Below, piece by piece: positions 58,976 through 64,000 of a stretch of DNA of 64,000 nt. The DNA comes from Blasia pusilla. Lineage: Eukaryota > Marchantiophyta > Marchantiopsida > Blasiales. The number at the start of each line of letters is the position of its first letter. The stretch's first letter is position 1. A program made the position numbers and the translations under genes. Location: the NCBI GenBank assembly GCA_050084515.1, contig CM114275.1:7254001-7318000 (forward strand), given 5' to 3'. Under the pieces are notes generated by a model, which saw only the letters and a list, made by a program, of their open reading frames with translations, was not told the origin of the DNA and did no database searches.

Positions 58976-61919
58976 ACGAAAGTTACCCTTTTGACTCACA
59001 AAAACTCTCATAAATTCCAAGTTGAAAACCCTACTTTGCTAGTGTGAGATGCTTAAAAGACTGAACTGCAACTCTTGGGACTCATAAATTGTATTCATTT
59101 AAAGTAGTGAATTGGTGGGGGAATGGTGATGCACTAGAGAGATTTAAAGCTTGGTGATGATGTGTAAGATAATTTTAGTAAGCTTACTACCACATACACA
59201 TATAGAGGAAATTGATGCTCAATTATGTCATAAGAGAAATTGTATGAATGTAAAAGAAGGAATTGCAAGGCACATCACCATAGAGATAAGGGGAAAAAAA
59301 AAGACATATCAACTTGTTGCCTTGTAATCATAGAGCATGAAGAGATTTCTTGACATTGCTTCGTGAGGCATGATCAAGACTTTCATAATTTGGATGAGTA
59401 GGCCAAACCACTATTGCAAAAACCCGAACACCCTTGACCACGTGTTCTTTATCTATGGTTTTGTATGGCTGTTTTCATTTTTTTTTTTTTTTTTGTAAAG
59501 ATTACATTTAATGGTAGGTGGAAGGGTTCTTGTGACATTTTAGCTCATGTATGCTCTACTTTCCCATGATGCTAATTTTCAGATTTCCTATCTTGGAAAT
59601 TTCTTGTCGGAAGTAAGAAAAAAGAAATTTTTTCCTACCAAATTTATATCATTAAAAATTCTTCGCCAAAAATATCTCAAGAAATTTATTTTTTAAGTGT
59701 TGGAACCTCGTGTTAATAGGTCTTTTATTACTAATTTTCATCCATCTTGGAGACTGAATGCATCATACAAGAATCGAATTAGTAGTTTTCATGGGTGGTT
59801 GATACTCCTAAAAGACCTAAGATCAGCAATTAATATTAAAAGCGTGTTTTTTTGTAATGTAGGCCACAACCCAAAGGAACCACATTTTTTGGTAATCGGA
59901 TAAATTGTATTAATTTAGGATACTCGTATGATTCCTCTAAGTGAGAAATTTTGATGATGATAGTTTTGGCTGAACATTTTCGACCACGAAAATTTGATCT
60001 GAAAATTTTCAGTTGGATATTTCACAAATGGTTCTCCAATGAGCTGAAGAAATTCCCAATTGAATATCCCCCATGGGCTAAACAAAAAAGAACATGCCAT
60101 ACCCGAAACATTGGTCCACATGCCAAATTGAATGAGATGATGACAATAGTATGGTAATAGTGATTATTCTTCCCATAGAGCACTTTGAAGAAATAAACAT
60201 CAATTTTCTATGTGGGCGATATACATACTAAGCATTTTTTTTCCAATTTGTAAATGTGGTAATCTATATTGTAATGGGAGGTTTTATTTTTATGGATGTT
60301 TGCCCTCCTCACATGTTTATTGAAAAATATGTTTTGGGATAGTTTGGGAAAAAATGCCTCCTTGTCATTTAAAGAAGGACATCACACAAACACCTTACTA
60401 GTGCAAACAATAATAAGATGAGATGATTCTTACCTACCATCCATACTATTAACATAGAGGACTACCTTCCATGGAGGGTTCTCCGTGGATTGGTACATCT
60501 CTTTGTAGAGCATTCTTGCTTACAACAAGGGTAAGAACTCTAGGGAGAATTGTTTGATTAAATTTTTTTAATAATTTTTTTCAATGAGTTTATTTTTTTA
60601 AAATCTTTCTTGAAAAAATTTAAGGGATTAGCGCTAAGAAAATCATGCTCAACTTTTTCTTTTAGTTAAAATTTTAAAATTTTAATTATTTTATGGTAGG
60701 ATTTTTTTAAAATTACAAATGATGAAATTACAAAATTTTCAAAGTGACGTTTGCACAATAATTATTCAATTCCTACATGTTTTTAAATCTCTTTTTGCAT
60801 TTGTACGCTTTTAATATTTTCATTTAATCAATTTTTGAATAAATAAATAATTTCATAAGATTCCTATTTCTAAAAAATTCAATTAACCAAATAATATGAA
60901 AAATTATTTCATAGTAAACATCCCATTTTTTTCCACTTTCGCCGCTAAGCGACGGAGCGCCGTCCCAATTACGACGGTGTGAGTGTGCTCATATTCATAG
61001 CGTTCTCGATCTGAATCTGTCAGCGCAATGCTCTTCGAGGAATGGAAGTGCTGCTCTTCGCTGCGCTCGAATGGGAATATCTGTGTGGGCTTGATTGCGG
61101 GGAACTGTGGGGAGGATGTGTATGCTTTTCCCCTCCCTGCGTAGTGGCGATCCAGGCAGGAGTGGTTCCCTGAGTATGCACGGGAGACTGGAGAAGAGAG
61201 GGACTATGAGGTTTGAGGAGTGACTGCGTCCGCCAAGGGCCAACATGGGCTAGCGAATTCCGAAGTGTTTTGTGCCTAGCGCGTGCGTTTCTACGTTTTC
61301 ATAAAGTATTTCCTTTTTCATCGTTTGTGTGGTCTGAATTCTTTTGGCTTTCGCTAGAGTGTTTATGGTTTCGATGGTTCCCAGCGGGTCGCATGTCACT
61401 GCACATTTGCCTTCCTTGTGAATTTTGTGTGCTTTATTGCACAGGGACGTGTCGCCTCTTATTGTGTTTTTGTTTTCCTTGATTTGTTCGAGTTGTATGC
61501 TCACGATGTGCTTGCGCTTGTACTGGTTCTTTGCCCCATGGTGTTAATCTGAATTACAGAGTCCATCCCTTCTTGCGACGCATGTTTGGTGAACACTCCA
61601 GGAGTTCTGCTGTTTCATTTTCTGTTTGGAATTTTCCGCTGCTTCACGATTCATCGGAATGCTCTACCTCTGCTGCAAATGAGTCTTATTGCATCGCTTT
61701 CTTTATAAATCCATGCTTTGAGTAGGATCGGGATTCTATGTCTTAAACCTTCCGATCCAATGTTAAAAGTTCATTCCAGAATGGATAAAGTTCCGTTTCT
61801 TACCTTGTGCTATACAGTTTTCCATCAGAAAATCCCGATTCATTAAACGACTTCTCTCAACAGATTCTGGGCAAGAGAAGAATGACGAGTTGAACCCTAA
61901 TCTCCGATTGAAGGTGACA
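58976..61919. other. intergenic, PTEN upstream region
   Basis: Strongly AT-rich to about 60,920, then GC-richer from 60,930 to 61,919, which may be the PTEN promoter and 5' UTR. No coding similarity and no clear TATA element was identified. Confidence 0.5.
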
Positions 61920-64000
61920 ATGACATCATTTGTGAGAAGTTTTGTGTCGAAGAAGAAGAAGCGTTTCAAGGAAAATGGGTTCGACCTTGATCTCAGCTGT
62001 AAGCAACCTTCTTCATCCACGTACTTTAGTCTTTAGTTTCTTTAAACATGCATTAAAAGAAGGGCGTACAAACCAAATGCAGGTGATTGGTTTGGGGTCT
62101 AGGATGTAAATTATGAAGCTACGAGGAGACGAACAAGTGGCAATCCTAGGAAATGAAAATAACACACAAGGTAGATAGGCATTTATGATCTTCTACAGCC
62201 TATGATTCTCGGATCTGAGAAGAAATGGCGATATTATCAGAGTTGTGAGTATGAAAGGCGTGCGAGTGAGATCTAGGATGTTAATTATGAACCCAAGGAA
62301 AAGAAATGTTGGAACAAGAGGGAATCGGTTATAAAGCACTCAGAAGAAATTTAGGGGTAGAAGGTCTGCCGCTGATCCTTCCTGGGTTTGATCTTCAGAT
62401 ATCACGCCCCGAATCATAGCCATGGGATTTCCATCAGAAGGCAGGGAAGGAATATACCGCAATCCTTTGCCAGAAGTTGTGAAGTTTCTGTCAACATATC
62501 ATGACAGAAATTTCAAGGTCATCAACCTGTAAGTCTTTGAAATCCTTTCTGGATCCAACTCTGTGTATGCAATGATCGAAATTTTGATTTTGTTCATTTC
62601 GGACATTCCTCTTGAACTGTTTCAGGGTCCCCCTGTGCAGATGTGCTGAACGAGATTATGATCCTGCCAAATTTGGTGGAAACGGTAAGCTTACAAGCAC
62701 AGTAGAAATACCATACATTTGTTTTGCCATTTTGATACATTTTTTTCATCAACAAGTTGTTTACTCCAAGAGTTTGTGGTAAAGGTTGTGTTTATCCTGT
62801 ACTCCATAATTTGGTCATTCTCTGAGAGATTTAATGGTAATAATCTAGGGCACGGCTTTCTGTCAGATACGTTGTGAGTGATTGTGGAGCTTCGAGCTGA
62901 TAGTGATTATTGGAAGGTGCGTCTCCATTGTGCAGTGGAAAGAATCCCTTTTGAGGATCACCAACCTGCTCCTATAAATGTTATGCTCAAATTCTGCCGG
63001 ACAGCTGTAACCCATTCCTAAACCAATGCTCACAACCGTTGTGCAGTCTTCCTGTAGTTTTAGGAAGCAATGAGTTAACATCTGTGAAGGTTGCCTCTGG
63101 CTAGGCTCTGTTGGTGCCCCTGTGTTTCTGTCCTTTAGCTCCTGTTCTCCACGGAACTAGAAATCAATTCTCCTTTAGTCTAATGCTTTATCTTCATTCA
63201 TGGGAGACTTCTTGGATACTCAAAAGAGATTGGATGCTGAGCTGGTTGGTAGTATTGTTGGGTGAGAGTTAAAAAATAGACAGCCTTTGTCACTTGTCCA
63301 TTCATCTCGGAGTGTTTCTTACCCGCAACTTTGTTTTCTTGTTTCTGTGGAGAGTTCATTTTCTTTGCACCAAGATTCCTGGTTCACTAGATGGGTTGGG
63401 ATTTTACATCTCTGTTTTTTTTGGTGTGATTTGTCCTAATAAGTGTTGAATCGTAACATTCTTCGAGTTTGGTGGTGATTTTTATGGTTGTTCAAGTCTG
63501 CAGGATGATTGGTTATCACAAGATGAGAACAATGTTCTTGTTACCCACTGCAAGGCAGGAAAGGTTGACTCAAGGCGCTCTTCTGGCATGTGCCAATATT
63601 TAGTGTTCCATGAGATTCCCCTTCGATCATGAGACAGTGAAGATAATTAACCAATAATTTTGGTTCATATCTAGCAGTTTAGAGGCAGAAACTCAGCAAT
63701 ATTGCCTATCAGGAACACATTTACAGGCATCTTTACAAATATAACCAGTTTGTAGTCCAAGATTGCTAATCATAGCTTATGGATTACAGGGAAGGTCAGG
63801 GGTTATGATTTGTGCATACCTGCTGTATATCAAGTATTGTCCTGATCCACTGACTGCTATGCAGTTTTATGGTGAGAAGAGAACAAAAAATGGGAAGGTA
63901 CCTTTCAAAACTTTTCTGAGTTTGATTTCCAGATTGAGCAAGCTTTGCGAGCATGTGCACATATATTGAGCGTCAACTTTTGCAGACGAGCGGAGTGGAT
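61920..64000 (+). CDS. PTEN: plant PTEN-type phosphoinositide 3-phosphatase, 5' exons
   Basis: PTEN removes the 3-phosphate of phosphoinositides at membranes. Exons from GT-AG sites and continuous phase: 61920-61998, 62399-62528, 62641-62684, 62936-63006, 63504-63563, 63790-63897, 63986 onwards (169 codons in the window). Exon 1 has SKKKKRFKENGFDLDLS, the basic PIP2-binding N-terminal motif. Exon 2 has IIAMGFPSEGREGIYRN. Exon 3 has CAERDYDPAKF and exon 4 has PFEDHQPAP. Exon 5 has DDWLSQDENN and HCKAGK, and exon 6 has GRSGVMICAYLLYIKY. The phosphatase P-loop HCKAGKGRS is complete but split by the intron after GK; catalytic Cys and Arg are present, as is the Asp of the loop (FEDHQ). Exon 7 starts TSGVD. 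The C2 domain lies beyond the window. The start matches that of animal PTEN. Confidence 0.92.

Noticed and set aside
61213-61482. Plus-strand frame of 89 residues upstream of PTEN
   Set aside because: No similarity was recognised and it lies in the presumed promoter or 5' UTR. The PTEN N-terminus clearly begins at 61920.
1-64000. CRISPR arrays, operons, ribosome binding sites, tRNA or rRNA genes
   Set aside because: The window is eukaryotic nuclear DNA with spliced genes. No spaced short-repeat array was seen, and no tRNA or rRNA sequence was recognised by eye; a tRNA scan was not possible here.

Overview
This is nuclear DNA from a streptophyte. Two split, GT-AG intron-containing plant genes sit at the edges, and about 48 kb of nested, decayed transposable elements lies between them. 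The left gene (minus strand, running off the left edge) is a LUMINIDEPENDENS (LD) homologue. The right gene (plus strand, running off the right edge) is a plant PTEN-type phosphatase. The very long N-terminal extension of LD and the retroelement types make a non-flowering lineage (bryophyte, lycophyte, fern or streptophyte alga) more likely than an angiosperm, but the sequence alone does not identify the species.

Layout: 1-8.9 kb, LD gene (13 coding exons seen, start at 8320). 9.0-9.7 kb, nothing recognised. About 10.4-13.2 kb, relic of a LINE-like non-LTR retrotransposon. 15.1-17.9 kb, element A, an internally deleted gypsy-type element. 19.0-23.7 kb, a Mutator-like (MULE) transposase relic with an intron. 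24.1-32.5 kb, element B (minus strand, nearly full length). 32.5-35.3 kb, diverged repeats. 35.5-40.1 kb and 45.6-46.6 kb, unrecognised transposon-like ORFs. 40.4-45.6 kb, element C, inserted with a 4-bp target duplication. 46.6-50.6 kb, a 5'-truncated chromovirus (element E) with its 3' LTR. 50.6-57.4 kb, element D, whose 5' part is gone. 58.5-59.0 kb, a solo terminal unit. 61.9-64.0 kb, PTEN.

The most interesting content is the A/B/C/D family. These are Ty3/gypsy-like elements coding in order for gag with zinc knuckles, an aspartic protease, a conserved linker, a DNMT3-like cytosine-C5 DNA methyltransferase (motifs I, IV, VI, VIII and X in linear order), reverse transcriptase, RNase H, a DDE integrase and a C-terminal PHD finger. 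The element therefore carries both a DNA-methylation writer and a probable histone-tail reader. Every copy here is broken. Many breaks are CAG-to-TAG changes relative to sister copies, as expected from deamination of methylated cytosine. The termini are also unusual: the 5' end has block A only, while the 3' end is B or B-A-B. This resembles the split direct repeats of Ngaro/PAT elements rather than ordinary LTRs.

Methyltransferases in retrotransposons of charophytes and dinoflagellates have been reported, so the general idea has precedent. The combination with a PHD finger and these termini deserves a closer look. All calls come from reading the sequence and comparing copies by eye; no database search was run.
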